From: a virus
Direction: 5' to 3' (one strand)
DNA length: 61,090 nucleotides
Virus record (IMG/VR): IMGVR_UViG_3300025407_001003
Span: 1 to 61,090 of that record
This document shows, piece by piece, positions 28,354 to 36,987 of this stretch. The notes beneath the pieces are model-generated. The model was not told the origin of the DNA and did no database searches. It saw only the letters and a list, made by a program, of their open reading frames with translations. Both the position numbers and the translations under genes were made by a program. The number at the start of each line of letters is the position of its first letter. The first letter of the stretch is position 1.

Positions 28354-30172
28354 TAAACTTAGAGATAATCTAGCACAGTTAACATTTGATATAGAGTATT
28401 CTTATCAGATTCTATTAACTGAATTTAAAAATGAGCATTGGATCGATCATGGTGAATATATCGGTAAACACGGCCCAACTATTCCGCATCGACATATTTT
28501 AGTAGATCCAAAGAGTCAAATCTTACATAAAATTCTTAAGTTTATTGAATCAGATGACTGTAAACAGAATTTATTAACTGAAATGTTTAAAGTGTTTCCT
28601 TGTATAGAAAAAGAATGGATGAGGAAATTAGACAACAACACATCGAACTTTATGATCAAAGGATATTTTATGAAAGATACTCCGGGATACGAGTTTGATG
28701 TACATATCGATACTCCTGTATATGATACATTATCTATAATATATTTTACCGAAACCGACGATCCTGCCGTAGCTACAACTTTTTACACCGATAAATTCTT
28801 ATCAAATCCTATAAGGATGAATACGGATTTTTGTAACGGAGTTGTACATATTAACACAAGAGATTCGTGGCATTCTGCATATAATCGATCTAACCTTGAT
28901 CGATATATTCTTCTTATAACTATGAAACTACCGTTAACAAAACATGTTATTACTTATAATGCACCAAATGACAATGAACTAGATTCGTCGATAGTATACT
29001 GTGTCGTCGATAACACTAGTAAATGCAGATCGGATTGGATAAGAGAGATTGTAAAAAATCAAGCGGATTATACCGTGAATAACATAACAGCTAAAGGGTA
29101 TACAGTATTACAAGGAACCGATGAAGATACGTTAATCGAATATGCATCAGAATATTACGATCATGCAGTAATTTTTAAAACCGGAACAGAATTTATCAAC
29201 GGTGATGATTTTTTTAATCATATCGAGGATATTTCCAAAAATAACATAGCATTAGCTGGGCATATTTTGGATCATGATATTGGCTATTACGAATTACACG
29301 ATCAATGTTATTATATTAATTTAAATATTTGGAAACAATCTAATAATCCTAAAATAGGACAGCTTGAGTTCGATATCACTCATACTAAAACTGAACCCTT
29401 ACGAAGCGAGGAAAACTTCCATGACGATTACACACCGTTATGGATTAAATCAGGAAATACCTTAAGAACATATCAGCATCAAGCACATGGGTGGAATATC
29501 TTATCACATTATTTAAATCTTGGTCATACTATTAGTGTTTTTAACGAAAAAATTAGATCGAGTAAAATCTATCTGTATCCAGAGGATTTTACTGATTTTC
29601 ACAAAAATTGTTCGTTTTTATATAAACGTCAACATATTTGTTTAACTGAATTCGTACACACCTCGACTACTGATCATTACACATATAACGGACCAAAAAT
29701 TAAACAACTAATAACACCTGCAAGTGGTTCTTTATTTGAAAATTTTTGTGACGATGATGTAAAAATTGTAATGTATGATTATAACTTAAAATCATTAGAC
29801 TATTGGAAAAATATACCTACATTAGATAGCAATTATACATATGAATTTACGCATATCGACCTACTAGCCGATGATATCATATGGAAAGATATATTAGATA
29901 CTTCTTTAGAAGAAAACACGCTAATTAATTTAACAAATATTTTTGCGTACGAAGCAACGGCGCCGTTTGCAAGTTTACATTATCGGATGTATAGGGAAAA
30001 TAAAATAATTCAAGATCTAAAAGAATTAATTCCTAACGGCAGAATACTGTTTAGTCGTAGATCGTGGCAAGGATATAAACCTTATTCTAAAAATAGTTTA
30101 AGTTGCAAAATTAAAGATTGTGAAATTGTTCAATTTAAAGATTTAAATCTTCCAACATGGCATATTAATTAA
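28337..30172 (+). CDS. Large two-part protein with N-terminal 2OG oxygenase-like domain, 611 aa
   Basis: The first 210 residues carry a second oxygenase-like domain (GYEFDVHIDTPVYDTLSIIYF with H-x-D, then INTRDSWHSAYNRSN.DRYILLIT with the distal His and Arg). The remaining 400 residues are unrecognised but include CRSDWIREIVKNQADY, HAVIFKTGTEFINGDDFF and HDQCYYINLNIWK, reminiscent of nucleotide-sugar or other Rossmann-like modules. A hydroxylase fused to a transferase-like part recalls collagen-lysyl hydroxylase/glycosyltransferase fusions; this is only a suggestion. I use the ATG at 28337 instead of the upstream TTG. Confidence 0.6.
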   Translation: MKIILNKLRDNLAQLTFDIEYSYQILLTEFKNEHWIDHGEYIGKHGPTIPHRHILVDPKSQILHKILKFIESDDCKQNLLTEMFKVFPCIEKEWMRKLDNNTSNFMIKGYFMKDTPGYEFDVHIDTPVYDTLSIIYFTETDDPAVATTFYTDKFLSNPIRMNTDFCNGVVHINTRDSWHSAYNRSNLDRYILLITMKLPLTKHVITYNAPNDNELDSSIVYCVVDNTSKCRSDWIREIVKNQADYTVNNITAKGYTVLQGTDEDTLIEYASEYYDHAVIFKTGTEFINGDDFFNHIEDISKNNIALAGHILDHDIGYYELHDQCYYINLNIWKQSNNPKIGQLEFDITHTKTEPLRSEENFHDDYTPLWIKSGNTLRTYQHQAHGWNILSHYLNLGHTISVFNEKIRSSKIYLYPEDFTDFHKNCSFLYKRQHICLTEFVHTSTTDHYTYNGPKIKQLITPASGSLFENFCDDDVKIVMYDYNLKSLDYWKNIPTLDSNYTYEFTHIDLLADDIIWKDILDTSLEENTLINLTNIFAYEATAPFASLHYRMYRENKIIQDLKELIPNGRILFSRRSWQGYKPYSKNSLSCKIKDCEIVQFKDLNLPTWHIN

Positions 30173-30941
30173 TTTTAAGTATCTTAATTGCTAACCCGAT
30201 TAGATCCCATTCCCACCATTTTTCTTGTAAATTATACTTGTTAGGTTTAGCATGGTGATTATTATGCCATCCTTCTCCTAGCGTTATAAGATTTGCGATC
30301 CAACTATTAGTACTATGATCTCTAGTTGTATGATTTCTATAACCGTGCGAATGTCCCAACACGTTAACTAATCCGATAGAATGTAATGTTAGCGCCGCCG
30401 GTAAAAAATAAGCAAATAAAGGCAATAACGGGTGAATTAAAAACAACAGATATATTCCTGTGAACAGTATTCTAAAATAATTGTTTAATATAAATTTATG
30501 TATGGGCTTTTTTAGCAAATCTTTGACAAACTTTAATGGAATATTTGGAATATGCCATCCGATACCAGACCATGCAATGATTGCTTGTGTTAAACTAAAT
30601 TTTCCAGTCTTTGGGCTATATGGCGTATGTGGATCTGTAGGTTCATCTGAATGTACGTGGTGATACCGATGTAATCCTACCCATGCGATTGTTGTTCCAA
30701 CCGTGGAAAAAACTGTAATAAGAGATAATGTAGTTTCAACACAATCGTATGTTTTAAACGACCGATGAGTTAATAAACGATGTAATGTTAATCCTGTACT
30801 AATCGGGGATAACAATATATACATCGGAAGGGAAATATATAACCAAAAATATTCATGCGTATTGATAACATAATATACTGAATATATACCGATAAATTGA
30901 CAAATTATTTGCCAACTTCTAATTTTAAAATTGAAACTCAT
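30165..30941 (-). CDS. Fatty-acid desaturase (delta-9 acyl desaturase type), 258 aa
   Basis: The three histidine boxes of membrane desaturases are complete: HRLLTH (about residues 54-59), HRYHHVHSD (about 90-98) and GEGWHNNHH (about 221-229). There are four or more hydrophobic segments in the right order. Such di-iron enzymes insert a double bond into acyl chains and need an electron donor from the host. A phage copy would change membrane fluidity or an acyl group on a lipid A or lipoprotein. It is coupled to the upstream gene on the same strand (shared base at 30941). Confidence 0.93.
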   Translation of the reverse strand: MSFNFKIRSWQIICQFIGIYSVYYVINTHEYFWLYISLPMYILLSPISTGLTLHRLLTHRSFKTYDCVETTLSLITVFSTVGTTIAWVGLHRYHHVHSDEPTDPHTPYSPKTGKFSLTQAIIAWSGIGWHIPNIPLKFVKDLLKKPIHKFILNNYFRILFTGIYLLFLIHPLLPLFAYFLPAALTLHSIGLVNVLGHSHGYRNHTTRDHSTNSWIANLITLGEGWHNNHHAKPNKYNLQEKWWEWDLIGLAIKILKIN

Positions 30942-31543
30942 TAGTTACCTACCGGAAGTTGGCTCCATTCTTCGTGTGTAATTGTGGGCATTGATAATGG
31001 ACCGCAATATACGAAATTTTGCCAGCATTTTTGTACAGGAACATTCTTAGTTTGAATATATCCATCACCGGGAATCCATAATCCGTTACTCGCCTTATCC
31101 ATAGTAGATTTCCATACTTCCCACCAACCTTTTGTTGATCTGTTGTATCTATTTTGCATAGTTATAAGATAACAGTCATAGTTATTAACTTCCATAAGAG
31201 GATAAATTAGATATTTGTGTAAAATTTGAAATCCTAATAACAGGCAAGATCTATCTCTAGAACGAAACTTCGGAAATGTGAATGTTCTATTAATCATCCT
31301 TGCGGTATTTTCCGGATATGACGGATCACGATATACTCCTCCCATAACAATAGGTTCTCCGGTACTTGTTTTATATGCTACTCCAAAACCTGTGTGATCT
31401 TCTACAATAAGAGAATTTTCAAGATAATTTTTTCTAAGCCAATTATCTTCCGATAAACACTCATCTCGAACTTTCTTAAAAGCCGGAGTTTCGGTATAAT
31501 AAATTTCATAATGACAGTCATCTAAACTAAATGGATATCGCAT
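30941..31543 (-). CDS. Hypothetical protein, possibly GNAT-fold acetyltransferase, 200 aa
   Basis: FGVAYKTSTGEPIVMGGVYRD followed by a basic segment (INRTFTFPKFRSRDRSCLLLGFQILHKYLIYPLM) resembles the strand-turn-helix region of GNAT proteins, where acetyl-CoA binds, but the R/Q-x-x-G-x-G/A motif is not clear. A strong GGGAGG ribosome binding site precedes the ATG. It is transcribed with the desaturase. Confidence 0.5.
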   Translation of the reverse strand: MRYPFSLDDCHYEIYYTETPAFKKVRDECLSEDNWLRKNYLENSLIVEDHTGFGVAYKTSTGEPIVMGGVYRDPSYPENTARMINRTFTFPKFRSRDRSCLLLGFQILHKYLIYPLMEVNNYDCYLITMQNRYNRSTKGWWEVWKSTMDKASNGLWIPGDGYIQTKNVPVQKCWQNFVYCGPLSMPTITHEEWSQLPVGN

Positions 31544-31599
31544 CTCTACCTCCCAAGACAGTACTTAACTAAATATTTTTTTAGTATGATTATTTTCGA

Positions 31600-32223
31600 A
31601 TGACGTGGATTATTAAAACATTAAACTTTACTATCGATCTAGATGAACTACATCGGTATCATCAATTTTTAACGGAAAATCATGAGAATCTAAAATGGAC
31701 ATTTGAGAAATGTAAGCAAGATCTTACAGAAGAATGGTATAATAAAATTATTTCAAATCCTGGCGCCGAAAAGGGATATGGATGGGCATTACAAAGTAAT
31801 TTAGTAGAAGAGGATATTCCTTGTACTCCTTATAATGTAAGCACTCGAGATCGACTTACCTATTATCGAAATACTAAAATGATTACTGGTATAGTTTCTC
31901 GATTACAAGACAGGATCCCATATGCGCAGCGATGGTCGCTTTTTATTCAACCTCCAGGTGGACATGTTCCATTGCATACTGATCAAGAAGACGAATACAC
32001 AATACATATTCCGCTTCAATGGGAAAAAGAAACAGTATTTGAGTTTGTATCAAACAATATTATTAAATCAATAACTATGCCAGCTACTGGGAAGTCATAC
32101 ATACTTGATACCACTATCCCACATGCAACCTATAATAGATCATCGAAAGATAGAATCGGATTAATTTTTCGTATCAATCATTCTCATCTCAATGATCTAA
32201 TTAGTGTAACTGGATTGATATAA
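31600..32223 (+). CDS. Putative 2OG/Fe(II) oxygenase, 207 aa
   Basis: RWSLFIQPPGGHVPLHTDQEDEYTIHIPLQWE gives H-x-D around residue 127, and ILDTTIPHATYNRSSKDRIGLIFRI gives the distal His and the Arg. The next gene has the same domain plan, including the N-terminal LDELHRYHQ/LEELRNYYQ helix and the terminal D-L-I-S-V-T-G motif, so these are tandem paralogues. A late promoter core (TAAATA, 31570-31575) lies upstream. Confidence 0.75.
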   Translation: MTWIIKTLNFTIDLDELHRYHQFLTENHENLKWTFEKCKQDLTEEWYNKIISNPGAEKGYGWALQSNLVEEDIPCTPYNVSTRDRLTYYRNTKMITGIVSRLQDRIPYAQRWSLFIQPPGGHVPLHTDQEDEYTIHIPLQWEKETVFEFVSNNIIKSITMPATGKSYILDTTIPHATYNRSSKDRIGLIFRINHSHLNDLISVTGLI

Positions 32224-32858
32224 TGAATTTTCCTGAATTATATAAAAAGTTTAATTGCACAGTTAATTTAGAAGAACTGAGAAATTACTATCAAATAGTA
32301 ACCGATCAATTTGAACATCTTCGATGGAGTTGGTATAAAAATCGACATGAGGTAGAAGTTGGATGGCAAGAAAAATTAAAAGAATATTCCCACTTTGAAT
32401 ATCATACCGGATGGGCTATACAAAGCAATATTATAGATAAAACTAAAATTTGTCCTCCATTTAATATTAGTAATTACTCCACTGGAGATTACTATAATAC
32501 AGAACTTGTATTTGGTGTAGTTGATAGACTTTGTAAAGCCTTTCCATTTGCGTATCGGTGGTCATTAGTGGTACAACCACCCGGTGGTTGTGTCCCTAGA
32601 CATAATGATGGTACTATCGAATATACGTGCCATATTCCAATTTATTGGCCAAAAGGAGCAGTATTCGAATGCAGTTATCCATCAAATAATTCTTCTATTA
32701 CTAATTTAGAACTTCCGGCTACTGGAGAAATTTATTGGTTTAATACCGAAGTAGATCATTTTACTATGAATTATTCAACTGAACCTAGAGTTAATATTAT
32801 GTTTAGATGTAAAAAAGATAATATACCAGACTTATTCAAAGTAACGGGCGAAATTTAA
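32223..32858 (+). CDS. Putative 2OG/Fe(II) oxygenase, tandem paralogue, 211 aa
   Basis: Matches the preceding gene in order: helix LEELRNYYQ, GWAIQSN, RWSLVVQPPGGCVPRHNDGTIEYTCHIPIYW (H-x-D), YWFNTEVDHFTMNYS..PRVNIMFR (His and Arg) and a final PDLFKVTG. Divergence is high outside the iron site, so the two probably act on different positions or substrates. Starts on the last base of the previous stop (TAATG). Confidence 0.75.
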   Translation: MNFPELYKKFNCTVNLEELRNYYQIVTDQFEHLRWSWYKNRHEVEVGWQEKLKEYSHFEYHTGWAIQSNIIDKTKICPPFNISNYSTGDYYNTELVFGVVDRLCKAFPFAYRWSLVVQPPGGCVPRHNDGTIEYTCHIPIYWPKGAVFECSYPSNNSSITNLELPATGEIYWFNTEVDHFTMNYSTEPRVNIMFRCKKDNIPDLFKVTGEI

Positions 32859-33520
32859 TGAAAAATAAAAAAATTGTATATACTCCTATTGACATAGAAT
32901 TTGATATGCCTTCTGAGAATGCACTGATCGAGTGGTTTGAAAATAATAAAGTATTAGACACCGATTACTGGGAATATACTGAGAACAGGCATACTTGGTG
33001 CTTTATAGCAATGCGACATATGCCGTCGGACTGGCGAAGATTTAACGCATGGAGAGAATGGTTTAACGAACGAGTAGCATCTAACTCGACTGACTTATTT
33101 TTTGCACCCGGATTTGAAGAACTGTTTCCATCTCTTGCAAATGCTATTCGACAATTGCCGTTTAAGGAAATAGGGGCATCTGGGATGTTAATGCAAATGG
33201 GAGCAGTACCGCCTCATAGAGATACATATGATCCGGACCAACCGCAAGAACCCCGGAGATATATAATTTATATAACAAATCCATCAGATTCGACGTTTTA
33301 TATTCAACACGGCGATGTTAAAATCTATCCACAAATTGATGAAAAATATAGATGCTTTGCTTTTAATAATACTGATGTGCTGCATGGTGCAGATCCGACA
33401 TTTAAAACTAAAATTATTCTATCTACCGCAGGGATTATCGATCAAAAAAAACATAACGAATTATTATCACGAAGTATAAAGAAATTTTCTAATAAGGTGA
33501 TTTACATAGATGACATTTGA
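32858..33520 (+). CDS. Putative 2OG/Fe(II) oxygenase, 220 aa
   Basis: MQMGAVPPHRDTYDPDQ (H-x-D, around residue 119), RRYIIYITNPSDSTFYI and CFAFNNTDVLHGADPTFKTKIILSTAG (distal His and Lys/Arg side). The spacing is like that of the other phage oxygenases here but it belongs to a different subfamily from the tandem pair. Overlaps the next gene by 11 bases. Confidence 0.75.
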   Translation: MKNKKIVYTPIDIEFDMPSENALIEWFENNKVLDTDYWEYTENRHTWCFIAMRHMPSDWRRFNAWREWFNERVASNSTDLFFAPGFEELFPSLANAIRQLPFKEIGASGMLMQMGAVPPHRDTYDPDQPQEPRRYIIYITNPSDSTFYIQHGDVKIYPQIDEKYRCFAFNNTDVLHGADPTFKTKIILSTAGIIDQKKHNELLSRSIKKFSNKVIYIDDI

Positions 33521-34190
33521 ATATTATTATAACGATGTTCCGGGAAAAGGGTTATGTAGGAATAATCTAATTTATACCAGTTTAATATCAACAGATAAAA
33601 AGGTATTTTGCCAGTGGTACCATAATGACACAGTATATCATCAAGGACAAAATGAAGTAGTAGATCCTGCGATTATGGACGAAAAATGGAATAGAGAAGT
33701 ACAATTTTTAACAACTATGACATCTGAGTTTATTCCAAAAATTTTAGATATAAACGACCGAGAAAAAAAGATATATTTGTCTATCGACGGAGTAGATTTT
33801 TGGCAGCGTAGTTTAAACAATAGTAGTTATAACGAAGTATTGCCCGATTGGCAAGAACAAATGCTAACCATTATTAAAGAATATCGTCGGTTAGGTTGGT
33901 ACAAATACAGTATGCACCCTAGTAGTTATTTTATAGTAGATGGGAGATTAAAAAGTATCAATTACTTTTTTACATATCAAGAAGGAGAACCGTTAATTAG
34001 CATTAAAGATGTTGAAAGTCATATATATTCTACGCGCCAAGAGGAACTTAAAAAATATACCGAACGCATGGGTATATCGTGGTCTGAACCTCAATCGTTT
34101 ACAAAATTACAACATCTATGCTTTGAAAGTTTTAGAAAAAACTATCCTAACGATTTTATAAATAAAGCCCGAGAGATTTATAATGATTAA
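33510..34190 (+). CDS. Kinase-like protein with a degenerate active site, 226 aa
   Basis: The layout suggests a protein/sugar kinase fold: a Glu helix (WNREVQFLTTMTSEFIPKILDI), a hinge-like IYLSIDGVDFWQ, and a catalytic-loop-like MHPSSYFIVDGRLKSINYFF near residue 140, which parallels H-x-D-x-x-x-x-N-x-x-x...D-F. The expected catalytic Asp and metal Asp positions hold Pro/Ser and Asn, so it may be a pseudokinase or another fold. It lies between oxygenase genes with overlaps on both sides. Assignment tentative. Confidence 0.45.
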   Translation: MTFEYYYNDVPGKGLCRNNLIYTSLISTDKKVFCQWYHNDTVYHQGQNEVVDPAIMDEKWNREVQFLTTMTSEFIPKILDINDREKKIYLSIDGVDFWQRSLNNSSYNEVLPDWQEQMLTIIKEYRRLGWYKYSMHPSSYFIVDGRLKSINYFFTYQEGEPLISIKDVESHIYSTRQEELKKYTERMGISWSEPQSFTKLQHLCFESFRKNYPNDFINKAREIYND

Positions 34191-34989
34191 AGGTATTAAT
34201 AATCATCCGTATATTGACATGTCGCAGCATATCGATATGCAAAGATTTGATGAATTGCAACCTGAAATAATTCGAGGATTTGCAGATGCGAGAGAATTTG
34301 CTAAAGAAGGAACTTGGATGACTCCTGCATTTAAGCTCGAAGATATGAGTTACATTCCTAATTGGAAGCCGATTTACAGAGCTATTGAAGAGTTCTTAGC
34401 ATTACCCGACAACGATCCCATTAAAAAAGGTGGAATCGACTTATACAGAGATTTTGAAGATTTCCGTGTACGTAATAGATTTACCCGATATATTAAAATG
34501 GCTATGGGAGCATATGATCCTTACATCTATTATTTCTTATGGGAACAAGGAAGTTGGGACGATCGAACTTCGGCCCGTAATTTAACGCCGGAAGCAGAAT
34601 TCTTTCCGGGAGTAGTTAAATGGGTTGAAGAAATGATTACCGATAACATTTTTGATCATATTGGGAGGGTAATTTTCTTTCATCGGGAAGCAGATGGAAT
34701 ACAATTTGAACACCGAGATTTAGATGGAACTAAAGGCATCCAAGATGGTTATACTCCTCATCGAAATGAATTCATTCATATACGCCCTAATTTAAAATCC
34801 CCTTTTTATTTGTGGGATCCAGAACAAAAAAATAAGGTTTATATTAATACTCGTGCAGCATGGTGGAACGATCAAGACTGGCATGGAGGCAACAGTATCA
34901 TGGAACAAAGTTATGGATTACGTATCGACGGCCAATTTTCTGAACAATTTAGAACACAACTAGGACTACAGCATTTAGATAGTTATTGA
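34183..34989 (+). CDS. Putative 2OG/Fe(II) oxygenase, 268 aa
   Basis: FHREADGIQFEHRDLDG supplies H-x-D near residue 178, followed by FIHIRPNLKSPFYLWD and WWNDQDWHGGNSIMEQSYGLRIDGQF with the distal His and Arg. A longer N-terminal helical region than in the neighbours. It converges on the reverse-strand pair of oxygenases, overlapping by 7 bases. Confidence 0.7.
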   Translation: MIKGINNHPYIDMSQHIDMQRFDELQPEIIRGFADAREFAKEGTWMTPAFKLEDMSYIPNWKPIYRAIEEFLALPDNDPIKKGGIDLYRDFEDFRVRNRFTRYIKMAMGAYDPYIYYFLWEQGSWDDRTSARNLTPEAEFFPGVVKWVEEMITDNIFDHIGRVIFFHREADGIQFEHRDLDGTKGIQDGYTPHRNEFIHIRPNLKSPFYLWDPEQKNKVYINTRAAWWNDQDWHGGNSIMEQSYGLRIDGQFSEQFRTQLGLQHLDSY

Positions 34990-35534
34990 TATCCCGTGAA
35001 GGTGAACAGATATTTAGATGTATACCCGGCATTTGAACCGGCATGCCATGTGTCTAGAGCCGGGTATTGATAAACAGATCCTTGGGACTCATAATAAAAG
35101 CATTCTTTCTCGACCATAAACACATGCCCTGGTTGAGGAGGCGTTATAAAGCAGAAAAATCTAACTAACTTTCCCTTCTTTTCCCATTCGTGTTGCCATG
35201 GATTAATATCCCAATGCCATGGAACACATTTTCCTGGTCTAACTTCACTAATCCAAGTCATTAATGGAGTTGCATTTACAAATTCTCCAAATTTAGTTTC
35301 AACTGCCTGATCAAAATGTGTTCCTGCATTATAGTGTCGATATTCTAATGAATCACCGGCTGCATACCCCGATTCTATAATAAGTTTTTTTTGATGTAAA
35401 TGATCTTCGTAAAATAAATCACCAGGTTGTAAATCCATGTTACTATGAAAGGGCGGTACATCATGTTGTTTAATCTGATCTATGACAAGGTTCCAGTTAA
35501 TTAACGTAGAACAGTTTCCTATGTATAATTTCAT
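34983..35534 (-). CDS. Putative 2OG/Fe(II) oxygenase, 183 aa
   Basis: EVRPGKCVPWHWDINPW (H-x-D around residue 107), VRFFCFITPPQPGHVFMVE and VYQYPALDTWHAGSNAGYTSKYLFTFTG (distal His and Lys). Closely parallels the fold order of the 44643 and 5197 proteins. Coupled to the upstream reverse-strand oxygenase by a 4-base overlap. Confidence 0.75.
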   Translation of the reverse strand: MKLYIGNCSTLINWNLVIDQIKQHDVPPFHSNMDLQPGDLFYEDHLHQKKLIIESGYAAGDSLEYRHYNAGTHFDQAVETKFGEFVNATPLMTWISEVRPGKCVPWHWDINPWQHEWEKKGKLVRFFCFITPPQPGHVFMVEKECFYYESQGSVYQYPALDTWHAGSNAGYTSKYLFTFTGYQ

Positions 35535-36196
35535 AAAATAATAAACTCAGACGGCATAATATCTTCTAGTTCACTATAAAATTCTGCCTCCATTGTAAAA
35601 GAAACTATACCATTCTTATAATCAAAATTATTAATAATTCGTCGTTTATTTGCTCGATTTATCCATGGACTAATCTTTTCATCAAATAAAAACCTTCGAT
35701 CGTCAATACTTAAAGACGGAGCATCGATTCGAACATTAATAGGATTATTACAGTTAGCCCAAAATAATCGTTGACGAATCACTAGTTGTATTCTATATAA
35801 ATTTCCAAAATTTGCAGCACTATGTTTCCAACCAGCATCCATGATATACCACACGCCGTCTCGATAAACTGGATACATTTTTTCATCTTGTAAATTTATT
35901 AAGTAAGATTTATTACCTGCTAAATTTAAGTGATACCGGTCATCTATATCGGCATGACTAATATAGCATTTTCCTCCCTCTAATACAATTAATCTAGCTT
36001 CTCCTTTATCTTCGGGCATTGAATTATAAATCTTTTCCCATATTGTTCCTTTAAATTCTTCTTTAAGAATCCAAGGGTCATAAAAGAAATTACCCGTCGG
36101 ACGATTTAATGTATAACGTAATTCATTTGAGGGTAACTCATCTAATGCTTGATCTATATCTGCCATGGATACTGTATATGGGGTTTTTGAAATCAT
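35531..36196 (-). CDS. Putative 2OG/Fe(II) oxygenase, 221 aa
   Basis: GGKCYISHADIDDRYHLNLAG (H-x-D around residue 80), YLINLQDEKMYPVYRDGVWYIMDAGWKHSAANFGN (distal His) and YRIQLVIRQ (Arg). A TAAATA core on the reverse strand (36201-36206) ends five bases before the ATG with no ribosome binding site, so the mRNA is probably leaderless. It faces the divergent PP-loop gene. Confidence 0.75.
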   Translation of the reverse strand: MISKTPYTVSMADIDQALDELPSNELRYTLNRPTGNFFYDPWILKEEFKGTIWEKIYNSMPEDKGEARLIVLEGGKCYISHADIDDRYHLNLAGNKSYLINLQDEKMYPVYRDGVWYIMDAGWKHSAANFGNLYRIQLVIRQRLFWANCNNPINVRIDAPSLSIDDRRFLFDEKISPWINRANKRRIINNFDYKNGIVSFTMEAEFYSELEDIMPSEFIIL

Positions 36197-36234
36197 AAAA
36201 TATTTATGAGTGATTGTTAATCAGTAAATAACTC

Positions 36235-36987
36235 ATGAAAGAATACAACTTATATAGTATCGACGGTGTTGAAATACCGTTTTCACCTAATTGGAACGAT
36301 ATAGCTATTAGTTTAAGTGGCGGTGCTGATAGCGCATTATTGGCGTATCTACTTTGTGAATTAGTTGAACAATATAATAAAGAAATTAATATACATCTCA
36401 TTTCGCATATTCGAATGTGGAAAACACGACCGTGGCAACAATACGATGCAAATAGAATCTATCAATATCTAACTCAATTGTTTCCAAATTTAAAATTTAT
36501 TCGTTACACAAATTTTATTGCGCCAGATCTCGAATATGGTTTCATCGGCCATTCTATTAATGACGAATACGGAAAGCAAGTAAGCGGTGATAATATTCAG
36601 ATCAGGGCATATTCGGAATATGTATGTTACCATAATAAAGTTAATGCGTATTATAATGCTGTAACACGAAATCCTAAAAATGTTGATTTTTCGCTCGATG
36701 GCATGGATCGAAGAGATATAGAACCTACTGACGATAACACACATTTACAATTAATGGTTCATATGAATGTATTAGTAAGTCATCCATTTCGATTTACCGA
36801 AAAGTCGTGGGTAATAAAACAATATAAAAGTAAAAATTTAATGGATCTATTTAATCTCACTCGTAGCTGTGAAGGTGATTTTAAAAATCTAGATTATGTT
36901 ACATATATACCGTACCAAGACGTGCCAGTATGCAACAACTGCTTTTGGTGTAAAGAGAGGAACTGGGCAATTGAACAAAACAAGTAA
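36235..36987 (+). CDS. PP-loop ATP pyrophosphatase, 250 aa
   Basis: NDIAISLSGGADSALLAYLL (residues 21-40) contains the SGGxDS pyrophosphate loop of the N-type ATP pyrophosphatases (asparagine synthase, tRNA-lysidine synthase, QueC families). These enzymes adenylate a carboxylate, carbonyl or base before adding a nucleophile. The C-terminus has CNNCFWC, a possible metal site. No glutaminase domain is present. A TAAATA core (36225-36230) lies five bases before the ATG. It is followed, with a short overlap, by a twitch radical SAM gene. Confidence 0.8.
   Translation: MKEYNLYSIDGVEIPFSPNWNDIAISLSGGADSALLAYLLCELVEQYNKEINIHLISHIRMWKTRPWQQYDANRIYQYLTQLFPNLKFIRYTNFIAPDLEYGFIGHSINDEYGKQVSGDNIQIRAYSEYVCYHNKVNAYYNAVTRNPKNVDFSLDGMDRRDIEPTDDNTHLQLMVHMNVLVSHPFRFTEKSWVIKQYKSKNLMDLFNLTRSCEGDFKNLDYVTYIPYQDVPVCNNCFWCKERNWAIEQNK

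Noticed and set aside
36896-36970. Longer N-terminus for the twitch radical SAM gene at 36971
   Set aside because: It would overlap the PP-loop gene by 92 bases, and the twitch domain begins after the TTG at 36971.
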